Position numbers and translations under genes: made by a program. From assembly GCF_003967535.1 (NCBI RefSeq), contig NZ_BIFR01000001.1, positions 1,549,001 through 1,613,000 of the forward strand: 64,000 nt of DNA. The letters run 5' to 3'. Every line of letters begins with the position of its first letter. The stretch's first letter is position 1. Below, one piece after another: positions 9,580 to 18,352 of this stretch. The notes under the pieces were generated by a model that made no database searches, was not told the origin of the DNA, and was given only the letters and a program-made list of their open reading frames with translations. The DNA is from Tengunoibacter tsumagoiensis. GTDB taxonomy: Bacteria > Chloroflexota > Ktedonobacteria > Ktedonobacterales > Ktedonobacteraceae.

Positions 9580-10299
9580 TTACGATAGATCCTTTTTTTT
9601 GGGAAGCTGTTCGAGAGCCTGTCGAGCAGCGATCCGTCCAGCTTCTTTGATACTTGATGCCTTCCCTAGCCCTAAAAGGGTCTCGTGCTCAAACACTCCA
9701 ACCAGAAAGATGCGGTCGTTCTGGCTGCCGCTCTGTTCGAGCACACGATAGCGTGGTAGGCTCCTGGAGCGTTGTAAAACGATCTTCTGCAAATGTCCTT
9801 TTGGATTGGTCTCTAAAGTCTGACTATTGATGTGTTCTACCATTGGAAGGATCGTACGTGTCACAAACTCCTGAGCCGCTGCTGTGCCCTGATCGATATG
9901 AATTGCGCCAACCAATGCCTCAAGGACATCGGTACAGAGAGAATCGCGTGAGCGTTCATTGAACGTGCGTAGAATAGAGAGATTGATGCGAATAAACGGA
10001 AAAAGTCCGAGTTGCTGGCCGACTCTAGCCAGAATGCGGCGGCTGACAACCTCTGATTTGAGGGCTGTCATCTCCCCCTCGGAGGCTTCGGGAAAGGAAC
10101 GGTAGATATGTTCAACCACATGAGCACTGATGATAGCATCACCTAGAAACTCCAGGGTGTCATAAGAATCCTGCACAGCCGTCTCTGGGCAGCAAGAATG
10201 GTGGGTCACCGCCCGTTGCAACAGTGCGCGGTCGTGAAAGTGAATCTGTAGAAGCTCTTCTAGCGCTGTCAGGTTGTCAAATGGTTCCGTTTCTTCCAT
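9580..10299 (-). CDS. rnc: Ribonuclease III
   Basis: 239 residues from the ATG at 10299. The RNase III signature is TLEFLGDA, with the second catalytic block DVLEALVGAIHID; the C-terminal ~70 residues form a double-stranded RNA-binding domain ending KEAGRIAARQALEQL. It cuts double-stranded RNA in rRNA and mRNA maturation. This start was preferred over an upstream TTG (10380) because family members begin about 10-12 residues before the ALTHRS-like motif (here AVTHHS) and because a promoter -10 element lies 7 nt upstream. First gene of an operon with the methyltransferase, B12 subunit and meaB. A Thr replaces the common Arg in the signature (DTLEF), a tolerated change. Confidence 0.95.
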   Translation of the reverse strand: MEETEPFDNLTALEELLQIHFHDRALLQRAVTHHSCCPETAVQDSYDTLEFLGDAIISAHVVEHIYRSFPEASEGEMTALKSEVVSRRILARVGQQLGLFPFIRINLSILRTFNERSRDSLCTDVLEALVGAIHIDQGTAAAQEFVTRTILPMVEHINSQTLETNPKGHLQKIVLQRSRSLPRYRVLEQSGSQNDRIFLVGVFEHETLLGLGKASSIKEAGRIAARQALEQLPKKKDLS

Positions 10300-10315
10300 A
10301 TCGTTTATTATAGCA
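10299..10315 (-). promoter_or_regulatory. Extended -10 promoter, probably giving a leaderless rnc mRNA
   Basis: On the minus strand TGCTATAAT (10315 to 10307) is a perfect extended -10. The rnc ATG begins 7 nt after it, so transcription would start at or next to the start codon. There is no Shine-Dalgarno in front of that ATG. No good -35 is seen, as expected for extended -10 promoters. Confidence 0.55.
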
Positions 10316-10533
10316 CGTAGCACGTCTGGATTTGTTGAGAATGGCAAGCTCCTTGCTATAGAGATTGGTGTGATTGCCAATTTGAAAGCGGGAGCATTGG
10401 AAAAAAACTTTGTGCAAAATGAGAGGTCGCGCGTGCCCTCAGGTGCGTTATACTATGGTTATTGGGTTTTATAATACATAAGTAAAGGGATGTTTTTTAC
10501 TCTTGCTCACTAGACAAAGTAAGGTTAGATCTG

Positions 10534-12453
10534 ATGCAGTTGCTTATTTCTAAACGCCCTGTGCGTTTATGCCTGCTTGCGCTCTCATTGACGTGGGCTG
10601 CACTTTTTTTATTTCCAACGGCTGTGCAGGCGCATGCTATTTTGTTACGCTCCACACCAGCTAAAGATGCTGTCCTCACAACGGCTCCAACACAGGTTCA
10701 GATGTGGTTTAGCGAGGATCTCAATCCGACCTTTAGCTCTGCGGTGGTAGTCAATCGAGCAAATCAGCGTATTGATAAGAATGATGCTCGTGTAAGCACC
10801 TCTGATCCAAGGGAGATCGATCTGTCGCTTCCTTCTGATCTTCCATCTGCTGTGTATGTGGTGGTCTGGCGCACGCAGTCAGCCAGCGATGGACATGTCT
10901 TGCGTGGCTCATTTCGTTTTAGCATAGAGGGGGCAGATGGTTCGATCCCTAGCTTGAATGGCGCTCAACCTGGTCTGGATGAACTGGGTGGGACAGTTGA
11001 TAATGCCAATAGTGGTCAGCTTGATAACCAGACCTTTTTCAGTTTTTTGATGATTACGCTGGTCGAATTGGGAACCGTTTTCTGGGTGGGGGCCCAGCTC
11101 TGGCAGAGTTTTGTCTCGCCCTCAACTGAGGATACGGCGAATGAGGAGCAATCCGCATTAGAGCGGCAAGCACAGCAGCGTTTTGCCCGCCGGTTTGCGA
11201 TCCCAGCGCTGGTACTTACCCTGTTGACGAATCTTGGGGTCTTAATTGGACAGGGCTTACAACTTACAGGAGGGAATCTGGGTCAGGCACTGGCCCCCTC
11301 TTTGCTGTGGAACCTTATCTCAAGTGGTCACTTTGGTCTCTACTGGAGCATGCGTGAGATCGTGCTATTGGTGGCACTGGGCATTGCTCTGTATCGCTTC
11401 CGGCTACGCGCGCCTGGGCCCCGTGTGGTGGCGCTTCTCTCCTGGCTCAACCTGCTTCTGGGTCTGGCTCTGTTAATTGCAGTTACCTTCTCGAGCCATG
11501 CAGCAGCGGTCAGCAATAATGTTGTCTATGCTGTGCTTGGAGATTGGCTCCATCTTCTGGCTGCGGCGCTCTGGGTGGGTGGCATGCTCTATCTAGCGCG
11601 TATATATCTGCCCGCCTGGAAGAATAGTCATGCCTCCCCTCAGCTCTTATTAACGACGCTCCAGCGTTTCTCTCCTCTGGCGATCAGCGGCGTGGTACTG
11701 ATGGCTCTGTCTGGACCGCTGAATGCGACATTCCATATGAGCTCTTTTGAGCAGTTAATCAATACCGCCTATGGGCGAGCGTTATCTGTCAAGATAGTGC
11801 TTGTCGTAGCGATGCTGGTTACGAGTGCTATTCACGTTTTTCTCTGGAGGCCAGCACTGTCTAAAGCTATTGCAGAGTACAATGGCCTGAGAGAGGGCGA
11901 TGCATCTGTAGAAGCTACTGATCCTCAAGAGAACGCTGTTCGCCCGCTGGAGACACCAGAGAGCAAGCTTTTAGAGCAGCAGATCACGCAGAAAACTCAT
12001 CGATTGACACGTATGTTGATCTGGGAGCCAGTGCTTGGCGTTGCCGTCCTCATCTGTGTTGGTCTGATGAGTGTGTTTGCTGGCACTTTGCAGCCTGCAA
12101 CTACAACGACAGTCCCTAAGGCAACGGCTTTTGCGACGAATGCTATCACGACGGATAAAGCCTTCTCCATTAAGCTAACGGTCTCCCCCAATCATTTTGG
12201 CACCAATGTCTTTACAGTGAGCGTATTTGACAGTAATGGGAAGCCAGATACCAATGTGGGTGTTTCGATCTATACCATTATGCTGGATATGGATATGGGA
12301 ACAGATACGATTAACCTGCAACCAGATGGCAAGGGATACTTTAGTGCGCCGGGGGATCTCAATATGGGTGGAAATTGGGAGCTACGTGTGCAGATTCGGA
12401 CCCCTGAGAATACGTTGCATGAGGTCCAGGTTCATATGGTTACTCCACTCTAA
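10534..12453 (+). CDS. CopC/CopD copper protein with a C-terminal FixH/YtkA-like domain
   Basis: 639 residues. A signal peptide ends at VQA, exposing an N-terminal AHAILLRSTP: the histidine just after the cleavage site is the CopC copper ligand, and SDGHVLRGSF supplies the second. CopC spans about residues 35-150. A CopD-type domain with about eight membrane helices follows (165-455), with a cytoplasmic linker, another helix near 495-515, then an outer beta-domain with a MDMGTDTI stretch resembling FixH/YtkA. Likely role: copper handling at the cell surface, for uptake or oxidase loading. Shine-Dalgarno AAGGT sits 8 nt before the ATG. Diverges from rnc; the exported propeller genes follow. 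Confidence 0.9.
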   Translation: MQLLISKRPVRLCLLALSLTWAALFLFPTAVQAHAILLRSTPAKDAVLTTAPTQVQMWFSEDLNPTFSSAVVVNRANQRIDKNDARVSTSDPREIDLSLPSDLPSAVYVVVWRTQSASDGHVLRGSFRFSIEGADGSIPSLNGAQPGLDELGGTVDNANSGQLDNQTFFSFLMITLVELGTVFWVGAQLWQSFVSPSTEDTANEEQSALERQAQQRFARRFAIPALVLTLLTNLGVLIGQGLQLTGGNLGQALAPSLLWNLISSGHFGLYWSMREIVLLVALGIALYRFRLRAPGPRVVALLSWLNLLLGLALLIAVTFSSHAAAVSNNVVYAVLGDWLHLLAAALWVGGMLYLARIYLPAWKNSHASPQLLLTTLQRFSPLAISGVVLMALSGPLNATFHMSSFEQLINTAYGRALSVKIVLVVAMLVTSAIHVFLWRPALSKAIAEYNGLREGDASVEATDPQENAVRPLETPESKLLEQQITQKTHRLTRMLIWEPVLGVAVLICVGLMSVFAGTLQPATTTTVPKATAFATNAITTDKAFSIKLTVSPNHFGTNVFTVSVFDSNGKPDTNVGVSIYTIMLDMDMGTDTINLQPDGKGYFSAPGDLNMGGNWELRVQIRTPENTLHEVQVHMVTPL

Positions 12454-12578
12454 GCCAGAGCATGTGCCGTCAGAGATGGCAGTTGTCATTTGAAAGCCAT
12501 GATATGATCAAAGAAAAATAGGTAAAAGTACTCACGCTCGTTGTGAAGAGAAAAGTCCCTGAAAGGGGAGGAAGCTAG

Positions 12579-13649
12579 ATGAAGAAGTCGTACTTATTTC
12601 GGTGGTCAGGTCTCTGTGGGCTGATTTGTTGTGCTCTTCTATTCTTGTCGGCCTGCGATAGCTCAGCCAATGCACCTGATGCCACTCCAACGCCTGAGCG
12701 CGTTAATGGGTTTGGCACTGCTGCTAATCACAGTCATGCGTTATTGGCATTCTCAAGCGGAAGCCTGGTATTAGCAACCCACTTTGGTCTGTTCCACTCA
12801 ACAAATGAGGGAAAGAGCTGGCAGATGGTAGCAGCCGGTCCTCATCAGCCGATGGAAGACCTGATGACCTTCTCCTTAACGGCCAGTACACTGAATCCCC
12901 AACGGATCTATGTGCTTACGCAGCGCGTGTATAACAATCCAAAGGGGACATTGGGCCTGTATACCAGCACTGATCAGGGCCAGAGTTGGAGACTGGCTCT
13001 TACAACCAGTGAGCTAGGCGATATGTATTTTGCCGCAGCAGGGAATGAGTCGCCAGATGAAGTCTATGTTTATTTAACGCATCGTGGCCCTGATGCGCTC
13101 AAGGTTAGCAAGGATGGAGGGCAGCATTTTAGCACTGTGGGGACGTTACCATTGGGGAATCTTCAGGGGCTGTATGCCTTGCCCGGAGCGCCAGGGCAGC
13201 TCTTGATTTATGGAAATGATGGTATTGCACGCAGTAGTGATGGAGGCCAGCATTGGGAGACCGTTGCGGGTGTAAGTGGTGCTGTCTTTAGCGTAGCCTC
13301 AGCCGGTCCTGGTCAGCCGATCTATGCCTCAGGCGATGCAGGGATTACCCGCTCGACCGATGGAGGCAAGACCTTTAACCAGGTGTATAGCCAATCTTCC
13401 TATAATTCACTCAGCGTACCGGCAACCCAGCCACAGACGATCTATGGAAAACTGGGATCGGGCGTCTATCGAAGTACCGATGGTGGTCAGAGCTGGCAGC
13501 CTTTACCACAATTGAAAAAAAGCCTCGAGAGCGTGGTTGCCGATCCTGGTAATGCAGATCAGGTCTATCTAGCGGCTAATTATCCTACTGAAGTCTATCA
13601 TTACAATGCCCAGAGTTCAGCCTGGACTTCACTTACACCAAAGCCTTGA
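12579..13649 (+). CDS. Lipoprotein with BNR/sortilin-type beta-propeller repeats
   Basis: 356 residues. A lipoprotein signal with FLSAC lipobox (Cys near 26) comes first. The rest is made of repeats ending in STDGG..W or SDGGQHW (for example STNEGKSWQ, STDQGQSWR, SSDGGQHWE, STDGGKTFN, STDGGQSWQ), the Asp-box pattern of sialidase, sortilin and YCF48-like propellers. It should sit on the outer face of the membrane; a catalytic sialidase role is not supported. A strong Shine-Dalgarno GGGGAGG precedes the ATG. It is 125 bp after the copper gene and overlaps the next propeller region, suggesting a joint surface function. Confidence 0.82.
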   Translation: MKKSYLFRWSGLCGLICCALLFLSACDSSANAPDATPTPERVNGFGTAANHSHALLAFSSGSLVLATHFGLFHSTNEGKSWQMVAAGPHQPMEDLMTFSLTASTLNPQRIYVLTQRVYNNPKGTLGLYTSTDQGQSWRLALTTSELGDMYFAAAGNESPDEVYVYLTHRGPDALKVSKDGGQHFSTVGTLPLGNLQGLYALPGAPGQLLIYGNDGIARSSDGGQHWETVAGVSGAVFSVASAGPGQPIYASGDAGITRSTDGGKTFNQVYSQSSYNSLSVPATQPQTIYGKLGSGVYRSTDGGQSWQPLPQLKKSLESVVADPGNADQVYLAANYPTEVYHYNAQSSAWTSLTPKP

Positions 13650-13660
13650 AAAGGATTGTC

Positions 13661-14845
13661 ATGAGCAAACAAAGCTATCGCTGGCTCCTTCTCATTTTTC
13701 TGTGCAGCTGGTTGCTATTATGTGGCATTCCATCAGTAGCAAAGGCTGATGGAGGGGCTCCTAATCTGGCCTATGTGGCCGGAAGTGATGGAGGGATTAG
13801 CCGGATCGATGTCATGCAGCAGAAAGTAAGTGGAACAATCTCCGCAGCGGGCAAGCCTTCAGTGATCTCATTGAGCCTGGATGGCCGTTTTCTTTATGCT
13901 GCCCAGGAAGACCAGGATCGTGTTGCCCTTATCATTGCCAAGACCGGAGAGATTTTCTGCACTGCCAGGGTGCCGGGGCATCCAAATCGGCTCGTTATTG
14001 ATCCTAACAATAGCTCAATCTATGCTGCGGGTCAGGGCGATTCCAGTGTAACCATTATCGACTCTACAAACTGTAGTATTAAGCGAACGCTCCATGTGGG
14101 CGGCCCTGTGTATGGATTGGCGGTTGCTATGGTCGGCTCAGCCCTCTCCAGTAATGGAGCGGGTGGTGATCAGTTGTGGGTCTCAGATAGCGATTCGCTA
14201 ACGATCTTTGATGATGTCTCTGGGAAGCAGCTGAGCCAGGTGCATCTGGCGGAGGGGCCGCGTTATCTCTCGATTCCACCAGGGGCGACCGTCTATGCGA
14301 CCACGAACCAGGGGAGCGTCGTAGCTGTAGATTTAAATTCACATACCATCACTACCTTAATTACTGGTGGTGAATATGGGCCAATGGATTTTAATGAGGG
14401 GACAGGAGAGATCTATGTGCCGGATCAGAAGAACAAACAGTTAGCAGTCCTGGCTCCAGTCAATAGTGGATTTCAGCCGCCCAAAGAGCCTAGCCGCACC
14501 GTGACGCTACCGGCCAGGCCTGCTTCAGTAGCAATTACCAGCGATGGTCAGCTTGGTTTTGTGGCCCTGGCGGATGGCCAGGTGGACATGTTAGATATCC
14601 CGAATCACGAGCAGGTAGCTGCCAGCTATAAAGTAGGGGGCGACCCTCGTTTTATCATCACAGGTCTGTATCCTCCATCAATCGTAGTAAATCCCAGTCA
14701 GGCCTCTTTACTGGATAATGCACGCACTATTGCAGCCTATGTGCTGGTAGCAGCGCTCTTTATTGTGCCTTTTATCTTGTTCAGGCGTTATGCGAAAGCG
14801 CGGCCAGGAAATGTCAGGCGGGACGAAGTAAAAACGAAGGAATAA
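13661..14845 (+). CDS. Exported YVTN-type beta-propeller protein with a C-terminal membrane anchor
   Basis: 394 residues from the ATG at 13661, preferred over a TTG at 13646 because AAGGA lies 5 nt upstream. A signal peptide (about 1-30, ending AKA) is followed by about seven repeats of the YVTN/cytochrome-D1-like type, such as LSLDGRFLYAAQE and ITSDGQLGFVALADG. Near residue 350-372 a membrane helix anchors the protein, then a short basic tail (RRYAKARP). The ligand is unknown. It directly follows the lipoprotein gene and is likely co-transcribed with it. No catalytic residues can be assigned. Confidence 0.8.
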   Translation: MSKQSYRWLLLIFLCSWLLLCGIPSVAKADGGAPNLAYVAGSDGGISRIDVMQQKVSGTISAAGKPSVISLSLDGRFLYAAQEDQDRVALIIAKTGEIFCTARVPGHPNRLVIDPNNSSIYAAGQGDSSVTIIDSTNCSIKRTLHVGGPVYGLAVAMVGSALSSNGAGGDQLWVSDSDSLTIFDDVSGKQLSQVHLAEGPRYLSIPPGATVYATTNQGSVVAVDLNSHTITTLITGGEYGPMDFNEGTGEIYVPDQKNKQLAVLAPVNSGFQPPKEPSRTVTLPARPASVAITSDGQLGFVALADGQVDMLDIPNHEQVAASYKVGGDPRFIITGLYPPSIVVNPSQASLLDNARTIAAYVLVAALFIVPFILFRRYAKARPGNVRRDEVKTKE

Positions 14846-14846
14846 A

Positions 14847-14918
14847 AGAATAGTAGACATAGACAGAAGCCTGGACCCGAAGTTTCGAGCCCAGGCTTCT
14901 GTCTGTGTCTACTATTCT
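14847..14918. terminator. Bidirectional terminator between convergent genes
   Basis: A 28-nt arm (AGAATAGTAGACATAGACAG continuing to CCTGG) is mirrored almost perfectly by CCAGGCTTCTG onward, with a 16-nt loop. The right arm runs into the last codons of the ABC permease gene. The arms are flanked by A and T runs, so it can work on both strands. Confidence 0.85.
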
Positions 14919-16612
14919 TTCGCAACAATATTGAGAATCTCAGGGGCTTTATTGAGGAGGCGTGGCCATGAGAGCCGCGTCAGGCCATAATAAAAGCCAG
15001 CGCCGTATAGCAGCGATAGGGGGATCGAGATCACCCAGATCCATTGCATAGAGAAGGCCAGAGGCAGAATCACAGCAAGTGCCACGGGGATCAGCAGGAT
15101 CATCGTCCCATAGACCGAGAGGCCAGATAGTGCACCGCGTAGACAGCCTCCCTCGGCAGTCATATTAGCCATTGCACGTATGCCACGAGCCCCAAATTTC
15201 ATGCGTTGTGGTAGAAAGGATGAGGTGAAATTACCAATTCCAATCATGACACCCATCCCAGCGATCCCCATAGTAAGAGCCGGTATGAAGAAGTTCCAGC
15301 CACCCGTAAAGGCCGCTGCGACCAGGATGATAATCAGCATCTCTGCCAATCCAATCAGGAAGGCCAGGAGATTCTTGCCCCAGAGGATATATTTTGGATG
15401 GATTGGAAAGAGAAAGAGCGTCGTCAGACTCTGGCGCTCAAAGCCCAGAATATTGTAGGTCAGAATAAAGAGAGAGAGAAGAATCAGCGCAGGTGAGACC
15501 AGAACCGCCCAGGGACCAATGGTCTTCATCGTATCTCCACGACTTCCGCCAGTAAAATTGGTAAAGCCAAAGTAGAAGACATAGAAGACAACGATAATCA
15601 ATGATTGGAGAAACATACGTGTAATCTGAGGATCACGACGAATATACTTGAGATCCTTCAGCATAATTTCTCTGACCTGCACTGGCAGGAAGCCGCGCCT
15701 CTGAGTGCCCACCTGGGCCTGTACTCCAATGCTCGTTGAGCGTGAGCGTACCTTCTTTACTGTCCCCCCCACTGGTGCAGAATCACCTTCTTCAGCAGCA
15801 AGTAGACTGCGTTGTGTAAAGACCAGCCAGAGAAAGAGAAAGGCAGCATCAATCACAATAAGGGCAACCAGCCAGAGGAGAGCCCCTCCCCAGTTATTGA
15901 TCGAGGCCAATTGAATAGCGCGGGCCGCCACACCAGGTGGTGTCCACTGGAGATATGTAGAGAACGAGCCCGATTGAAAGCCATTGCTAATGCCACTGGT
16001 TGCGAGGGCGCGAAAACCAAATTGAGCCAGGTAGATCAGAGCAAAAAGGAAGACAGTCAGAATGATACTGAGATCGCGAAAGCGTCGATTGTGCAATACC
16101 CCTTGAAAGAGAGAGACAATGAATTGTCCAACCCCTACCAATTGGATCGCGAAGAAGAATAGAGTCACCAGCGTAAAAAGGGCCAGAGGGAGCGAGAAAG
16201 CCCAGCCAATCACAGCCCCTAATAGAATCAGAAAGAGCCCGAACATAGGAATATCCAGCAGAGTTGAGAGAAGCAGGCTAAGAATCAACTCCCACTTTGT
16301 GAGAGGGAATTGAACTAACTTAGAAAGATCGAGCCCTTCGTTGCGCGTCATATCAAAGAGCGGGAGGATCACCCACATCACAAACAGACCCGTGAGCTCC
16401 AGAAAAAGTAGTTCGGTTCGTGCGGTAGCGTCGAAAAAGCGAAAGAGAAATAACGTTACTGCGGCGATTCCTCCCATAAACAGAACACTAAAAAGAATCT
16501 GCAACACACCGCCAATAATCTGTGCCACGCCACCGTGGGTAAAATTCCGAATAAGCATCCGCCAGCGCAACCAGAGCAGCCAGCGAAGCTTATCGCCATT
16601 GATAACCATCAT
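14912..16612 (-). CDS. ABC-2 type transporter permease
   Basis: 566 residues with about twelve hydrophobic segments grouped in two halves, separated by a hydrophilic loop around 290-330 (TVKKVRSRSTSIG). The N-terminus (LRWLLWLRWRMLIRNF) is typical of large ABC-2 exporter permeases. It starts 12 bp after the ATP-binding gene and is its obvious partner. Two ATGs occur in tandem at 16612 and 16609; the second is better spaced from GGGAG. The substrate cannot be told from sequence. Export of a lipid, peptide or drug-like molecule is the usual role of such pairs. Confidence 0.88.
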   Translation of the reverse strand: MMVINGDKLRWLLWLRWRMLIRNFTHGGVAQIIGGVLQILFSVLFMGGIAAVTLFLFRFFDATARTELLFLELTGLFVMWVILPLFDMTRNEGLDLSKLVQFPLTKWELILSLLLSTLLDIPMFGLFLILLGAVIGWAFSLPLALFTLVTLFFFAIQLVGVGQFIVSLFQGVLHNRRFRDLSIILTVFLFALIYLAQFGFRALATSGISNGFQSGSFSTYLQWTPPGVAARAIQLASINNWGGALLWLVALIVIDAAFLFLWLVFTQRSLLAAEEGDSAPVGGTVKKVRSRSTSIGVQAQVGTQRRGFLPVQVREIMLKDLKYIRRDPQITRMFLQSLIIVVFYVFYFGFTNFTGGSRGDTMKTIGPWAVLVSPALILLSLFILTYNILGFERQSLTTLFLFPIHPKYILWGKNLLAFLIGLAEMLIIILVAAAFTGGWNFFIPALTMGIAGMGVMIGIGNFTSSFLPQRMKFGARGIRAMANMTAEGGCLRGALSGLSVYGTMILLIPVALAVILPLAFSMQWIWVISIPLSLLYGAGFYYGLTRLSWPRLLNKAPEILNIVAKE

Positions 16613-16624
16613 CGTCTCCCTTTT

Positions 16625-17473
16625 TTACTCAAGCCAACTGAGATTATGATTCTCGTTACGAGCTCCAACAACGTTCAGGAAGATATCCTCAAGCGTAGCA
16701 TCTTTTCCTTCATGATTGCCTTGAGCACGATCTCGTAACTCCTGAAGCGAGCCCTCAGCTACCAGAGTGCCTTGATTAATGATGCCAACGCGCGTGCAGA
16801 GCCGCTCCACCACTTCCATGATATGGGAAGAGAAGAAGATAGTAGTGCCACGATGCGTGAGATCCTGGAGAATATCGCGAACGGTCCGCGAGCTCACGGG
16901 ATCAATCCCTTCGAAAGGCTCATCTAGAAAGAGCACGCGAGGCCGATGAATAATAGCCGCAGCCAGAGCCACCTTTTTACGCATACCAACCGAGTAGTCT
17001 ACGATCATTTTATCGGCATCATTTGAGAGATCGAGGACTTGTAGAAGCTCTTCGCGGCGACGTTCGATATCGGCGGGGCTGACTCCATACATATGGCCGG
17101 AGAACGTGATAAATTCGCGTCCGCTTAAGCGCTCGTAGAGATTGAGATATTCGGGTAAGACTCCCATAATTGCTCGTGCGCGTAGGGGCTCCTGCCAGAC
17201 ATTGATGCCATCGACCCATACCTCACCCCCACTGGGTCGAAGCAAGCCAACCAGCATTTTGATAGTTGTCGATTTGCCAGCCCCATTGGGTCCCAGAAAG
17301 CCAAAGAACTCGCCCGAGCGTACACTGAGATTGAGATGATTAACTGCCAACTTCTGACCAAACGTACGTACGAGATCGCGTGTAACTACCGCCTGGTGTT
17401 CAGGCTGTACAGAAGAAGCTGTTGGTATGGATAATGATTGGGCATCTGGATTATATTCAGGGAACGTGCTCAT
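16625..17473 (-). CDS. ABC transporter ATP-binding protein
   Basis: 282 residues. Walker A GPNGAGKST, signature YSVGMRKK (in place of the usual LSGGQ), Walker B LFLDEPFEGID and the switch histidine in SSHIMEV are visible. It energises the permease encoded immediately downstream. The first ~25 residues form a short polar extension before the ABC domain. Ribosome site GAAGGAAAG sits directly before the ATG. A near-consensus promoter with an overlapping palindrome lies 55-90 bp upstream, so the pair is probably under a dedicated repressor. Confidence 0.95.
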   Translation of the reverse strand: MSTFPEYNPDAQSLSIPTASSVQPEHQAVVTRDLVRTFGQKLAVNHLNLSVRSGEFFGFLGPNGAGKSTTIKMLVGLLRPSGGEVWVDGINVWQEPLRARAIMGVLPEYLNLYERLSGREFITFSGHMYGVSPADIERRREELLQVLDLSNDADKMIVDYSVGMRKKVALAAAIIHRPRVLFLDEPFEGIDPVSSRTVRDILQDLTHRGTTIFFSSHIMEVVERLCTRVGIINQGTLVAEGSLQELRDRAQGNHEGKDATLEDIFLNVVGARNENHNLSWLE

Positions 17474-17817
17474 CTTTCCTTCAATCCTTTACGCACTCTG
17501 TCTGATTGTAATATCTATTGCGATTAGTTATAAAAAATATAACACTACGTTATTTTATTGTCAAGCTTTCAGCCAGCGATAAATTCCTCAGGCTAAAAGC
17601 CTGGCAGAGGTGAGTTTTCGCCTGGAGCAATTGAGAGCCTATTTAGAAAGACGCAAAAGAATAGAAAATCTTCAATAGCAAGAGGGTTTCGCCGAAGATA
17701 TACAAGACAAAAGAATTGCAGTTGAAGAAAAAGCACCAACACGCTGGTATTATCCCAGAGTATTAGCGCTTTTCGATTATTGAATGGAAACTTTTTCCGT
17801 GAGGGAGTACCTGTGAA
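17474..17817. other. Intergenic region with the ABC operon promoter
   Basis: About 340 bp without a gene. It contains the promoter and palindrome at 17527-17564 and a weak 6-bp inverted repeat (CAGGCT, AAA, AGCCTG) at 17589-17603. Nothing else was recognised. Confidence 0.6.
17527..17564 (-). promoter_or_regulatory. Sigma-70 promoter with palindromic operator for the ABC operon
   Basis: On the minus strand TTGACA (17564-17559), a 17-bp spacer and TATATT (17541-17536) form a near-perfect promoter. A perfect inverted repeat GTTATA-N5-TATAAC (17527-17543) overlaps the -10 box, the position expected of a repressor site. No regulator gene lies next to the operon. Confidence 0.75.
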
Positions 17818-18276
17818 TTAGTTCATCCACTCTCCTGGTGTAGTATTGCGAACCTTTACAGCCCCTTCGCCCTTCTTCAGATTTTGACCATCCTCAGCAA
17901 TGCGCCTGGGGAGCTCGGAGAGATTGACGCGATGCCAGTAAGCGGCAGGAAAGAGGCCGATACCGATAGCCAGAGCCGCACCAATTTCTGCCTGGCTGAT
18001 AGGTAAGCCAGGAGGAAGATGAAAGAGGATTGATGTAATATGAAGTTGTAAGAGAAGTGCTAAGACAAAGATGACCAATTCGACGGCGAACGCAGCATAG
18101 TAAGAGACTACTTCGCCCCGTTTGCGACCTCGATACAAAAAGGCTAGAAAAATATTGAGTAAGCACAGAAAGCCAGTGATCCAGAGCATCAGCGCGACCA
18201 TTGTCTGCTGTGAGCTGGTCAGGGCCTGAACCAGGACAACTGAAAAGGAACCCATAACTGTTGAGAAAGTAGTCAA
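17818..18276 (-). CDS. Hypothetical multi-pass membrane protein
   Basis: 152 residues with three to four hydrophobic segments (about 24-46, 58-82, 88-115) and a polar C-terminal tail of ~35 residues. A TTG at 18276 is taken as the start because GGAGGT lies 5 nt upstream; the first in-frame ATG (18255) is 26 nt from that site. It follows the kinase-free paralogue by 76 bp in the same direction and may be in its transcript. No family was recognised and no function is proposed. Confidence 0.75.
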   Translation of the reverse strand: MTTFSTVMGSFSVVLVQALTSSQQTMVALMLWITGFLCLLNIFLAFLYRGRKRGEVVSYYAAFAVELVIFVLALLLQLHITSILFHLPPGLPISQAEIGAALAIGIGLFPAAYWHRVNLSELPRRIAEDGQNLKKGEGAVKVRNTTPGEWMN

Positions 18277-18352
18277 CCGAGACCTCCACCCGTTCTAAGT
18301 CTTCCTGCAAATTGTCTTCGGGCAGGAGACTATAAATAACGATACTGTCTTT

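Noticed and set aside
12579..13649. Sialidase
   Set aside because: Asp-box repeats alone also occur in non-catalytic propellers; no sialidase Arg triad or catalytic Tyr/Glu arrangement could be identified.
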